Source: Paragordius varius (taxonomy: Eukaryota; Nematomorpha). Taken from it: a DNA stretch of 64,000 nt. Shown here in pieces: positions 25,079-35,866 of the stretch. Position numbers and translations under genes: made by a program. The DNA lies in the NCBI GenBank assembly GCA_964247055.1, contig OZ176056.1, positions 4,712,001 to 4,776,000 of the forward strand, written 5' to 3'. Position 1 is the stretch's first letter. Each line of letters begins with the position of its first letter. The notes beneath the pieces were generated by a model that was not told where the DNA came from, made no database searches, and worked only from the letters and a program-made list of their open reading frames with translations.

Positions 25079-28000
25079 ATTTGCACTTCAAGAGTGTCCT
25101 TGAACACTTCAAGTTGGTCCTTGAACATATCAAGTTGGTCCTTGAACACTTTAAGTTGGTCCTTAAAATGTTTAAACTTCGATTTACCCATAATTTTTGC
25201 AGTTTTTTTATTTTATTATTTTTTAATCTAATTTTCTTTATATATTATACAATTCATTTAAAAATAAAAATTTTTACTCAAAAACCGCTTTCTTTTTTCA
25301 ACTAATTTTTAATTATTAATTTTTGAATGTTTTTAACAAAAAATTGTAAATAATAACCTAGAAAACTTATATATTTTTTAATCAGGTGTTAAAATCTTAT
25401 AAATATCGAATATAATTTTAAGATATTAAAAAAAAGATATACGGTTTCTTAATGATTAAAAATTGATATTGATTTAAAATTGTTAAATAATTGAAAATTG
25501 GTCAAAAACGATAAAATAGATGAATGATTTACAATTTGATTGATAAAAGTTTAAAACAAATCAAAAAAGTCAAAGGACCAACTTGAAGTGTTCAAGAACG
25601 AACTACAAATGTTCAAGGACACTCTTGAAGTGCAAATAGTATATATATATATATATAATAATCATGTTTTAATATGTTTTCTTTGTTCATTTAAAAATGT
25701 TTTTTGTTCACTTTTTAAGTATTATGTTAACTTTATTTTTAGGCAATTAATTTACAATTACCCGGAACAACTTTTCGCTGATGCCGGGGTCATGGCCATA
25801 GAACATGCCGATTTTGATGGGATTGAGCGATTAGCCTTAGTCACTGGTATAATAAATAAAATTTTAAAATTTTAGCAAGAGGGTGTTCAACACGCTTTTT
25901 TTGGTACACAAAAGTACTTTAAAACTAAAAGATTGGATTAGAATCATAAATTTACCACTATTTGGAAGATATATCATCCAAAATTGGGCAATAAATAAAA
26001 AAACAAAAATTATCGAAGCAGCTCGCGAAGTCATTTTCGGGACACCTCTGTTTATGGGAATATTAGGATTTAAATGAATTTTTTCCCTTTTGTTTAAAGT
26101 AAAAATTGATATTATAGAAGACAAAATAATTGAATAAAAGCCATTTTTATAATTAGTTACAATTGTAAAACACATAGCTTAGTGGGTTATTAAATAACAC
26201 TACTATATATCTCCCATAATAAACATGGTTTATTTTCTCCATAAATGAAAATGAGTAATTTATATATGTGTTATTTTTGGTGCTTTACTCCATATTACCC
26301 ATAAACTAGAAAGTTTGTGGTAAGGTGTTTTCATCTCTTAAATCAATTAAACTAAAAAATTAGGCCCTTATTAATATCAGATGAATTGGTTGTAGTTACC
26401 GGTTTTATCAAAAAAGATTAGGGGGTATTTATTTAAATAAAAGTTAGTTTTTTGTGCATTTAACTAAGTTTTTTTTTGTTTCCATTTTTTTAGGTGGGGA
26501 AATAGTATCGACCTTTAGCGCAGAACCCGGTCAAATAAAATTGGGCACATGCGACCTTATTGAAGAAATTATGGTTGGTGAGGATAAAATGCTTAAATTC
26601 TCCGGTTTGTCTCTTTTACGTTATAGATACGTTTTACAGGATACTTTATTTTTTTTAAAATTTTTTCCTAATAAAAAGTTAGAGCGAAATCATTAAACCT
26701 TGCAAAAATGTTATTGCCTAAATTCATTTCGCTAAAATAATATATTATTGATTATATAAAATTTAAGGATTATCTTTTTGCAACCATAAAAGTTGTATAG
26801 TTTATTTGTTTTTCTATTATTTATATTTGATAAAGATGACATTTACATTAATGTATAAATGATTTTAATTTTTTTGAAACGAAATTATTCACCACATGTT
26901 TTCATCTAATCTTGAGATATAAAATGATAGAGCTAGATTAGCCAAAAACTTTAGCAAAATTACTGATAATTTTCAGTAAAAAATATTAATTTTTTTGATT
27001 TTGTTTTTAGGTACACCTGTTTCTGAAGCTTGTACTATAATTTTACGAGGAGCTACTCATCACATTTTAGATGAGGCTGAGCGCGCCCTACATGACGCCC
27101 TTTGTGTTTTAACTCAAGCCCTAAGCTCGAATTATTCGACACATTTATTGGGTATGTGCTTTTTTTTGGTATTGTAGGGAAAAATATACTTTCGAAATTT
27201 CTTTATATATATATACTCTAAAATTCTGCTTAATGTTTGGCCCTGAAATGATTTTCTTTTGATTTGATTTGTGCTTATATATAAATAAATGAAATTGGTT
27301 AAAGATTATTGATGTATATACCTTTATTTATTGCCCCTGTAGATACTAAAGATCGATGTGGCATAGTTTATGGAGGAGGTAATTTATTTAAAATATAATA
27401 TCGTTATATCAAATTTAAAATTATTTCGTTGGTGCTTTTAATTTTTTTTTACCCTAACTTTTTGGCCATATTCAAGCTTATTGATATTGCAAATCAATAT
27501 CTTTTAAACTATTTAAAATTTTAAATTTATTAATTTTTTTGCCCTATTAATATTTTTTCTTACTTAACTTCAGGAGCCAGTGAAATGTTAATGGCAACCG
27601 CCATTCTTAAACTTGCACAAAATACCCCTGGAAAAGAGGCTTTAGCTATGGAAAGTTTTGCTAATGCTTTAATACAGGTATAAAATTTAATTTTACCAGT
27701 TTTAAACAAATAAAAAAACAGGATTAATAAAGTATAAATTAAAATTAAAAAATATTTGTTTTTATATTTTTACGTTTTGTCCGTATAATTTCAATTTTCA
27801 TTATTTTTAACATTGTAATTAAATACCTTATAATAAATCAAGAATTAAAAAAAGGTTGTCTTTTTTTAAAAATATTTGTCCTTATAAATTTACGTTTTGT
27901 CCGTATAATTTCAATTAGCCTAACCTTTTATCTTATTTTTTCAATATGTTCTATTCTATTGTGAGGGTAAATTTATAACATATATATTAAATCACGATTG

Positions 28001-29486
28001 TAATTGTATAGTTTTTAATATGTTATCTTAGTTTACATTTTGTCTTTCTTTATAATTTAAAATTTTACTATATATCTACTTATTGCAAACAATATTGCTG
28101 ATTGAGAAATAAATGAATTTTGATTGGTCTTGGAGCGTTTCTTGAATTCTATGTTAAATCACTCGCGATATAATAATAAGCGAATATAAAATAAATTAAT
28201 TTTAAGCATTTTTTCTTTTGCCACTTCATTACCTGTGGGTAAGGTATTAAGCCGAATTTAAAAATATGCTATCTTTATCTAGTGTAAAAATCCGCATCTC
28301 TTTTTTGCCTCCATTTTTTTCTATATCTTTTTAATCGTTAATGCAACAGACAAATAAATGTATATGGTTGGAAAATATAAATAATTATCTTTACTTCATA
28401 CCAACAAATACTTGATGTATTTTGATTATATCAGCTTTTTTTTCTATCGTGTTTAGAGCGTGCCAATTGTATAGAAGTTACAAGGCTGTAAAATTTTTAT
28501 TAATACATGAAAACAATATTTGATAAAGTTTTATAATTTTCACTCTAGTTTTTTCCAAATTTCAGCTCTGGGATATAAACTACCCCCATATATAGGACAG
28601 AAAAGTGAAAATTTATAAAGTGTTATAATCAGCTTTATTTGTGTGCAACTTATTTTAGTTATGACTGTAGGTTAGCGGTCTGACCGATTCTTTATTAAAT
28701 TTTTTTGGTTAAAAATCTTATTTTAGCAAAATACAAATTTATATTATTCCGACTAGATACCAACCATAATTTCAGATAACGCTGGTCTTGATACAGCAGA
28801 CCTTATCCCCAAGCTTAGAGCGGCTCATTTTCAAGGCCATCATGAAATTGGATTAGGTTTTTTCGCAATATTACACATACTTTTTTAAAAAGTATATGTT
28901 ATACATTTAAATTTCAAATATGCGAATGAATTTTTTTAAATTACTTTTTCTAAAACCCGAAATAATTTATAGTTATAGATAATAATATCAGATGAATGCT
29001 CAGTATAATATGTTAGAGGCTTTAATTTAATGATAAAGATTTAATTTGTGGTTAATACGATTATTTTTTATTATACATAAAGAGATCATCTTATTTTTTT
29101 ATATATTATAAATTTGTATAACCTTTACAATCAAACTCACTCATCGTTATCAATCAATTATATTTTAGTTAATATAAATGCGTAAACATATAAAAATATT
29201 TTTGTTGATAACTTCTAATTAATTAGAAATAAGTGTTAGTTTAAATGAAAATAAGTGGAGTTATTTGATTGGTGGGAAAAAGTAAAATGTGATATATATA
29301 TCTACAAATATAGATGTAAATGCCAATGGTTTGGGCAACGTTAAAGAATTGGGTGTAACCGAACCCCTTAGAGTTAAACTCCAAGCCTTACTCAGTGCCT
29401 CCGAGGCGGCTGAAATGTTGATGAGAGTTGACGAAGTTATAAGGCAAGCACCACGAAAACGACAGCCAGATAGACGTCCATGTTAA
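20059..29486 (+). CDS. CCT2: T-complex protein 1 subunit beta (CCT2)
   Basis: Beta subunit of the cytosolic TRiC/CCT chaperonin, which folds actin, tubulin and others using ATP. Coding exons: 20089-20160, 20216-20281, 20343-20466, 20699-20775, 21251-21363, 21987-22113, 22494-22569, 22656-22756, 24056-24183, 25743-25846, 26494-26604, 27011-27151, 27343-27378, 27574-27677, 28757-28856, 29314-29486. All join in frame (1653 bases plus a start codon: 551 residues; family ~535). Motifs: LGPKGM (42-47), GDGTTS (99-104), [35 protein letters not shown] near 425, C-terminal APRKR. Subunit identity rests on alignment with animal CCT2, for example [10 protein letters not shown] and the final RPC. The ATG is unsettled: either ATG at 20059-20061 before a 27-base intron, or one from an upstream exon or spliced leader. 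A short lineage insertion lies around 27125-27350. Poly(A) signal at 30049-30054. Confidence 0.96.
22985..23265. mobile_element. short hAT-like MITE
   Basis: GGGGATATCTAACAAATGG plus GGGGGTCGTATTT at the left; GCGGGCCTGCGCGGCACATG...GACACGCCTTA at the right. Diverged member of the GGGGTGTCCAAC family in CCT2 intron 8. Confidence 0.45.
23321..23566. mobile_element. TATACCATTT element with 21-bp repeats (subfamily a, copy 2, worn)
   Basis: Left end ATCCATTTACACTTC followed by AAATTCACCCTGGAACAATT and AATTGACTCTTGAACAATTT units. The right end keeps one inverted GGGTGAATTCGAATTG unit, then meets a TA tract. In CCT2 intron 8, next to the better copy at 23586. Confidence 0.6.
23586..23923. mobile_element. 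TATACCATTT element with 21-bp repeats (subfamily a, copy 3)
   Basis: Borders TATACCATTTACAATTC and GAACTGTAAATGGTATA. The left end has four tandem 21-base units (CAATTCAAATTCACCCTTGA and variants); the right end has three inverted units. Inserted in a (TA)n tract. The central ~200 bases are AT-rich without coding potential. Confidence 0.8.
25073..25643. mobile_element. TATACCATTT element with 21-bp repeats (subfamily b)
   Basis: Borders TATACCATTTGCACTTC and GAAGTGCAAATAGTATA. The left has four 21-base units of the form CACTTCAAGTTGGTCCTTGA; the right has three inverted units (GGACCAACTTGAAGTGTTCA and variants). Inserted in a long (TA)n tract in CCT2 intron 9. The unit sequence differs from subfamily a but the period is identical. 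Confidence 0.8.
27740..27930 (+). repeat. two copies of a ~45-bp motif
   Basis: TTTTACGTTTTGTCCGTATA then ATTTCAATT occurs near 27765-27800 and again near 27885-27916, and once more near 8142-8185 (TTTTATGTTTTGTCCGTATA). An upstream TTTGTCCTTATA accompanies two of the three. All are in introns. Origin unknown; it may be the conserved end of a larger decayed repeat. Confidence 0.5.
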
Positions 29487-30259
29487 AGATGGCTAAATAA
29501 TTTCTATTAGCGAAAAATTTGACTTTTCCATAAACTTTTTTATACATTGTTAGTCAGTTTACTGCATGGTTTCTCAAAACTTTCTCCTCAAACATGATTG
29601 ATTTTACATTGCATTTTGTCCAAAAAGTTTATATACATACATGAGGAGTTTAAATGCATTGCTAGTTTGTTTATATATTTACAGATAGTATTTACATTAA
29701 GTCATATGTAATTGGATAGAGCAATATTTTTATACCTTAAAGCCAACATAAGTCTTTTTATGTATATTTTATCTGGAAATATTCGATAAAAACTAACAAT
29801 TTATTTGAATTTTTACTGTACCATTCATTTATTTAGTATAGCGTATGGTATAACATTTAGTATCGTCGTAATTAAACACTCTCTTTCTATTGCTAATTAG
29901 TACCTTTTTCATTTAATTATGCACAGATTAAATTTTACACCATACGCCACTGTACTTGATATTGTCTTGACTTTTATTGGTTTTCATTTTTTGTGTGAAG
30001 TATAAGCCTAATATTTTATGTAAACTTTTATGTATGTATCTGTGATGTAATAAATTTACTTAACTTTGAAGTTATAAGGTTAAAGTTTTTATTATATTTT
30101 CCGTTTTTTTAAAAAATTATACATGGAACATTAAATTTCTTATAAATTAGTATAATTATTCTATTGTTCCCATTTCATAACTTTTAAAATTGGGATTTGA
30201 ACACATTTTCAAAAACAAATTTAATTTAATAGGTTTCATATCCATAATTTATACATTTG
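29487..30259 (+). other. CCT2 3' UTR and flank
   Basis: AT-rich sequence directly after the CCT2 stop codon. AATAAA at 30049-30054 is a plausible poly(A) signal, giving a ~0.6-kb 3' UTR. No other element is visible. Confidence 0.5.
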
Positions 30260-30367
30260 TTAACACTTAGATTCCAATTGGGGTATCTACACCCCAAACA
30301 GTTTTTAAGTTGATATTTTAAATTACCAAAGAACCGGTGCCAATTTAAATTTATGCTTCTATCCTAA

Positions 30368-32383
30368 TCTATATTATAAAAATGGAAAGTGGTGGCTTTG
30401 TGATCTGTTTCTGAAAAACCGATAGACCCATTCAAATCCAAATGTCGAAGAAATATAATCATTAATTAATGCCCCGACAAAAGCTTCGCCTTTTTTTGAA
30501 TTAGGCCCCCAGTTCGAACCCACCCCGTGTAAAAAACGGTTTTTTTGAAAACAGTAGTCCACAAAAATCGTGTCTTTGAGACAATTTTCCCCAGAACGTG
30601 TTGGACCATTCAATTATATGATTTTTGTTTACTTATTTTCGATTGCGCCGAACATAGCCGGCTCGCTTTTTTAATTTAGGCCCTCTTTTTACCCGCTCCC
30701 CCTGTAAAATGTCATTTTTTTGAAAAAAATCAAGTCCAAAAAATAATTTTTTGAATATATTTCTCGCCCAAGGTATGAGACCGTAAAAATTTAATAAAAA
30801 TTCCAGGTATTTCCTAATAAAGGGCAAAAACTTTAATTGTGCGTTTCTTTTATATTGGTTGCCGTGTAATAAGATACCCGCTAAAAACTGATCCGTTATA
30901 TCGAAATAGTGTGCCTTTGGGGCTAAATTTCAGAATACCTATCTGGCCATATGAGTTCAATAGCTGCTTAAAATATTACCCGTAACAAGGCAAAAATTTA
31001 GATCCTGCCGTTTTTTAAAATTAGCCGTTAATTAGGCCGTTTACGCCCTGAAAAATGCACAACCATAGAATGATTTTTTAATTTTGAGGCAATTTTTCAA
31101 AAACTAATGAGAGCATATGGAATTAATCATGGTTCCAGGTATTAACCGTAAAAAGGCAAAAATTTCAATCAAGCGCTTTTTTGTATCAGCTTCTGGATAG
31201 GGAGCTACCCGCCTAAAACTGCGCCACCATATCAAAATTGCGTTGTTTAGGAGTTAATTTTTAGAAAACTTATCAGGTCATATAAGTTTTATAGGGCCTG
31301 AAATATTACCCGTAAACAGGCAAAAATTTAAGTCGAGCGGTTTTTTAAAATTAGCGGTTAAATAGGCCCTTTACGTTTATGCGCTATCATTGAACTATTA
31401 TTTAGATATTAAGCCATTCTTCCATAATCTATTGAGAACATGTGGAATGAATGATGATTTCATTCCCATATAAAGGCAAAAAATATTATCGAAGGTCTTT
31501 TTTATATTGGCCTCTGAATAGGGGGCTACCCGCGTAAAAATGCGACACTAAATCGATACAGCATGCCTTTGGAGCCGAATTTCAGAAAACTTATGAGAAT
31601 ATGTGAGTTCAATAAGGACCTAAAATATTTATTACCCCTTAAAAAATAAATATTTTAGTATAGGAGGTTATTTCAATGAGTCGCTAAGTAATTTTTTACG
31701 CCCTGAAAATGCGCCGCCATAGAACAATTTTTTAGTTTATAGGAACATCTGGACATTCTGATTCCAGATATTCCCCATATAAATACAAAAATTTTGCCCG
31801 CTTTTTTATACTTGCATCTGGGTAAGAAGCTACCCGCCAAAAACTGTGCTACTGTATAGAAATTGCGTTATTTTGGTACTAATTTAAAGAAGACATATGC
31901 CATATGAGCTTATTTAAATTTCGAATTACTCGTAACTAGGTAAAAATTAAGGTCAGGCCTTTTTCTAAAAATACGCCATGATATAACAATTATTTAGTGT
32001 TGACGTATTTTTTCGAATAACCCATGAGACGATGGTCTTAAAGATGATTCCAAATATTTTCCCTATAAAGGCAAAAAATTTAACTTAGCGCTTTTTCCAT
32101 ATAGGCCTATGGATAGGGATCTACCGGTTAAACTGAGACGACATACAAAAACGGCGTGCTAATTTTCAAAAAATACCCATAAAAAGGTAATTATAGTATA
32201 GCGGTTTTTCCCGTTAGCCGTCAATTTGAAGCCTTACATCAGTAAACAATATATTAGTATGAATGCACCTCTTTGAAAATCCTATGAGATCATAGCTATT
32301 AAATAATGTTTCGAAATAATCCACATATATGAATGATTTTAGTGATCCCTTTTTTCAAATAGCCCCTCCAGAAGGTTTAAATT
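30368..32383 (+). mobile_element. Helitron-like non-autonomous element with satellite array
   Basis: Starts with TCTATATTATAAAAATGG after an A. The first ~470 bases (to ~30840) match the block repeated at 56280-61885 on the other strand. It then carries about five tandem ~310-bp units, each marked by CTACCCGC.TAAAA.CTG (near 30877, 31200, 31517, 31817, 32117) and by TATTACCCGTAA.AGGCAAAAATT. The end matches the window-start copy but lacks its terminal hairpin. No Rep/helicase coding. Confidence 0.65.
30877..32380 (+). repeat. tandem ~310-bp satellite units inside the Helitron-like element
   Basis: Five diverged head-to-tail units with spacing falling from ~325 to ~300 bases. Each contains a CGCTTTTTT..TAGGCCT.TGGATAGGG segment, an 'ATTTTCA.AAAACTTATGAG' segment and a 'TTACGCCCTGAAAATGCG' segment. 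The last unit is also present at 24-300. Confidence 0.65.
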
Positions 32384-32882
32384 ATTTTTATAAGCTTGTG
32401 GACAGGTCATGTTGGCTAAATTTTTACCTATGGGTTTTGCTTCTAAATAAGTAATATCAAGTATTTTTACATAATTTTTTTATATTTCGGTTCAGTAATA
32501 TTTTATGAGTAAAAACTTTTGCCATGGTTTCTATTTATTCCACATTTTTCAAAATATTTAATATTAAACTAAACTGGAGTATTTAACTACCCCAATTTGA
32601 ATCGAAGGACTGAAAATATTAATTTTATAGTATAACATATACAAACAATCTTGACAGCGGTTTTGTAGAATTCGTGATTGAAAAGCCATTCATGTTAATT
32701 TATACATCAAACCTAATTCATGGCAATAGTTTAAAAAAATTTTATGGTGATGTTTTGCAAAACGTCATAACCACTAATATTTACCTTCAAATTAAATTTT
32801 ACCAGTAATAGCAACGCAATATTGCGAAAAACATTTATGCAATTAGTAAAACATAATATAATAATATAACCATACACACCTT

Positions 32883-34767
32883 TTATACAGGTAGGTTTTC
32901 TTCATTTTTTGTCTGAGTAACTTCCATGTTAGAAACGCGAAACATTAATTGATCCACGCTTCCCAAAACGCTTTGGCTACTTACTTCCAGCGGTTTGGGG
33001 TCAGATATTTTTTCAGGGAAGTTTGAAAGTAAACTTATGTTATCCCCTTCTTGTACATCCAAACTACGGCTTATTATGTCTGCTGGCAAAAAATTGAATA
33101 ACAAATTCTCTGAATCCTTTCGACGATTATCAGGTTGCGAATTTTTACCGCATACAAAATCATTTTTTGCCCCTAATGATGTGCCTTTAGAAGGGCGTCT
33201 TATTACTTTAGTTTTTATTCCATCTGTTCCCAAAAACGGCTGTGCAGGGCTTGATATTAAAATATCCGGATTGTCATTCACTCCATCTGTAGTAACATTA
33301 CTTTGCTGTGTAGGAGGTAAAAACATAATTTCAGACACCTTTTTCTCAACATTAAAATTAGCGGCTGAGCCCTCAAACGGTGTTGCAGTTTGAAATTTTT
33401 TCGTAGCCTCCGTGTATGGTAACTGTGCTGGTTGATCCCCATCCCAGAAAACATCTTTTTCAGATTTAGGGCAAGTCCTGTACATATCATCCACCAAAAG
33501 GTAAGAAATATGAATATTTCGATCAATCATCCAATTCACAGGGAAATCGTCTTCATCCTCGCCCATGGGATTAAGGCAAACCTCAGCAGCTTTCAACCAA
33601 CCCAGGTAAAAAGCGTATTGAAGGATCGTTTTAAATGGTGCACTGTAATCCTTAATACCCTGAAATGAAGAATCTTCTGCCTCATTGGTGATAGCCGAGG
33701 CATTTGGATATAGTCCATGAATCAAAAAGGTTTGACGTCCAAACAAACACAGCACACAAAATGAATAAACAGCCATAACAACAACTTGCGTGTAAACTAA
33801 GGGCAGTGTCATGTAATCATGACCTAACATACCACCAAGTTTACCTCTCACCTCTTTGATTTGTTCGATGAGATGTAGAGCGGCATAATCGCTAGCAATG
33901 TACCCTTCGGTTCTAGCTCTCTTAATTAACGTAGCTGCCCAAGCTATTGGGATCCACCAAACATCTCCGGCATTCATTGTGTCAAGAATTTGAAGTTCAT
34001 TATCTTGCAAAAGACCGGCAATCACCAAATGTTGCATGGTGGGAAATCGTTTTTTAGTGGGTATTGCAATTGACCGCATAACGTTGACATAACCCAAATT
34101 AATGTATCTATGGTAATTGGTTATTTTTAATTACATTGAAATAATTTAAGTTTAATATATCAATACTGATCATAAATTTGGTTTATGACTTCGAAGTTTT
34201 TGTTCCGCATATAAAGCAGTGTACTTATATTACCAATGACTAATGCAAATGATTTCCTTTAACCTCAAATATTAGATAGAACAAATTTTAGATCAAGTTC
34301 TCTATACCTAATATGCATAAAGCTGTAAGCCTATAATAAACTGTGGTAGAAAATTAAGGCATTATTTCGGAATTTTACCTCATTATCGTTCTCCGAATAA
34401 GTCTTGACCGTTCATCTTTTTTATTTATGAGACCTGATAGTAAAAAGGCCAATCTATCGGGATATGGGATACGATTGTAGTATAACCACCAACGAGCTAA
34501 AACGATATCAGTGTAAAAACCAAGGATAAAAGCTAAAGGCACCACACCGAGTAATTCTTCAGCCTTTTCCGCCATATCCATAAACGTACTTTGTTGTTCG
34601 CTTGTTAGCAAATTCACAAATGTGAAATAAAGTAAAATGTAAAACATGGCAAAAACTAGGATACTTTTCCACACCAGCGAATAAAGACTTGCTTTCCAAC
34701 GCCATAAAACGCGAAAAAATATGGCAAATGTACTGGTCGAAAACTCTGCTGAATATGAAACTGTCAT
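32883..34767 (-). CDS. bestrophin, Ca2+-activated chloride channel, 2 exons
   Basis: A pentameric anion channel subunit of the plasma membrane. Exons on the minus strand: 34767-34379 and 34107-32883, with GT/AG borders; phase 2 completes Arg130 (IMR/YINLGYVNVMR). Total 537 residues. The N-terminal channel domain lines up with human bestrophin-1 without shift over the neck: V76, F80 and F84 sit where I76/F80/F84 form the hydrophobic gate. Further marks: GFYTDIVLARWW (83-94), IPYPDRLA (100-107), RRTIMRY, KRFPTMQHLV, LPLVYTQVV (231-239), the acidic Ca2+ clasp EDEDD (313-317) in NPMGEDEDDFPVNWMIDRN, and LPYTEATKKFQ. A ~20-residue insertion (262-282) lies in a loop after GRQTFL. The tail beyond ~380 is Ser/Pro/Asp-rich and unconserved, as is usual. 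Head to head with the SEA-domain gene, ~1.1 kb apart. Confidence 0.95.
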
Positions 34768-35866
34768 AGGTTATAGCTTTCTTTTCGACATTTATTTTTT
34801 ATTACCTAATCAAAATATTGTGATTGTTTAATTAATTATTAGTTTTAAATTATTAATAAATATCTACTTTTTATTAAATGATTGATATGTACGTATGCAT
34901 TAAAATTTATATAATGAATATAAAATAACCAAAATCATTAAAGAGTAGCAGATCTCCGATAATTGCATATATAAAAAGGGTTCTTTAATTTAAAGGTGAT
35001 TTTATAATCTTAATTCACAGTGGCCTAACTCTTGACCGTAAACCATTTCAACCTAGCGGCACAAAATAATTTTCAAGGCTTAATTCATAGGTTTTAACTC
35101 TTTTCCCTCATCAAAAAGTATGCATTTATTTGTTTAAAACGATAATATTAAAAAAGGATTCGCTTATTTTATAAAGTAAAGTGGGAGTGAATTTTATTTG
35201 ACAAAGACGATGTAAAACTGATAGCATTTCAAAAATTATAGGGCTATATAAACTTTTCATATTTATAATCTCGAGTATTAATTACAAATAAAATCCTGCA
35301 GTGGGGAGTAAAATTTAGGTAGTGCCATAAATGATAATGGCTAAAGTATTTTAATGAAAATTAAATAATATAATTATCTTTATAATAGTTTTAGGAGTGT
35401 TTTTAACTTTTTTTACAAATGAACAAAACAATAGAAAAGTTCTCACTCTCTGAATAAATAAATCAATTACGTTTCAAGTTAAAAAAGATTTAATTGTTTT
35501 TGTTTATTAACGGTAATCCCTTCCTTAAATGACGTGATAAACTGTGCTTTTAAAGCAAAAAATATTTATTTGCTGTGTACTAACCATACTTAAACAATTT
35601 ACAACAAGTGGTTAAGAAATTAATTCAGGCTGATTTTATCAAACACAACACAATAATTTCCAAAAACAATAGAGAGTTCATTTTAATTTACACATTTTAT
35701 TATAACATAGATTAATTAATTAACGATCACTTTGATTTTATCCTTTAATTATTTTAAGTTATCATCATTATGGACAGCATGAGATAAATCCATTTTATTA
35801 ATTAGTTCTTAATATATTATCAAATTTTACCCATCCTTTTTTAACCCAATAGTGTTTTAGAGCGCA
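34768..35866. promoter_or_regulatory. shared upstream region of two divergent genes
   Basis: 1.1 kb between the bestrophin start (minus) and the SEA-domain gene start (plus). AT-rich, with no repeat family of this window and no reading frame, so it is the only room for both promoters unless non-coding first exons lie further away. Confidence 0.4.

Larger units (their letters stand above)
30260..32615. mobile_element. TTAA-flanked short element, copy 2, split by Helitron
   Basis: 30260-30367 matches the left part of 44460-45004 (TTAACACTTAGATTCC, GGGGTATCTACACCCC, ATGCTTCTATCCTAA). From ~32384 to 32615 it matches the right part (CAGGTCATGTTGGCTAAAT, CTACCCCAATTTGAATCG). The Helitron-like element at 30368 interrupts it between A and T. 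The far right end is missing. Confidence 0.6.

Noticed and set aside
25588-25875. Open frame joining an element end to CCT2 exon 10
   Set aside because: The frame reads from the 21-bp repeats through a TA tract into exon 10; the real exon begins after the AG at 25741-25742, as the phase and CCT2 alignment require.
26454-26696. Stand-alone small gene in the CCT2 region
   Set aside because: It is CCT2 exon 26494-26604 with intron read-through at both ends.
32995-33668. Plus-strand frames opposite the bestrophin gene
   Set aside because: They are shadows of the conserved bestrophin coding strand.
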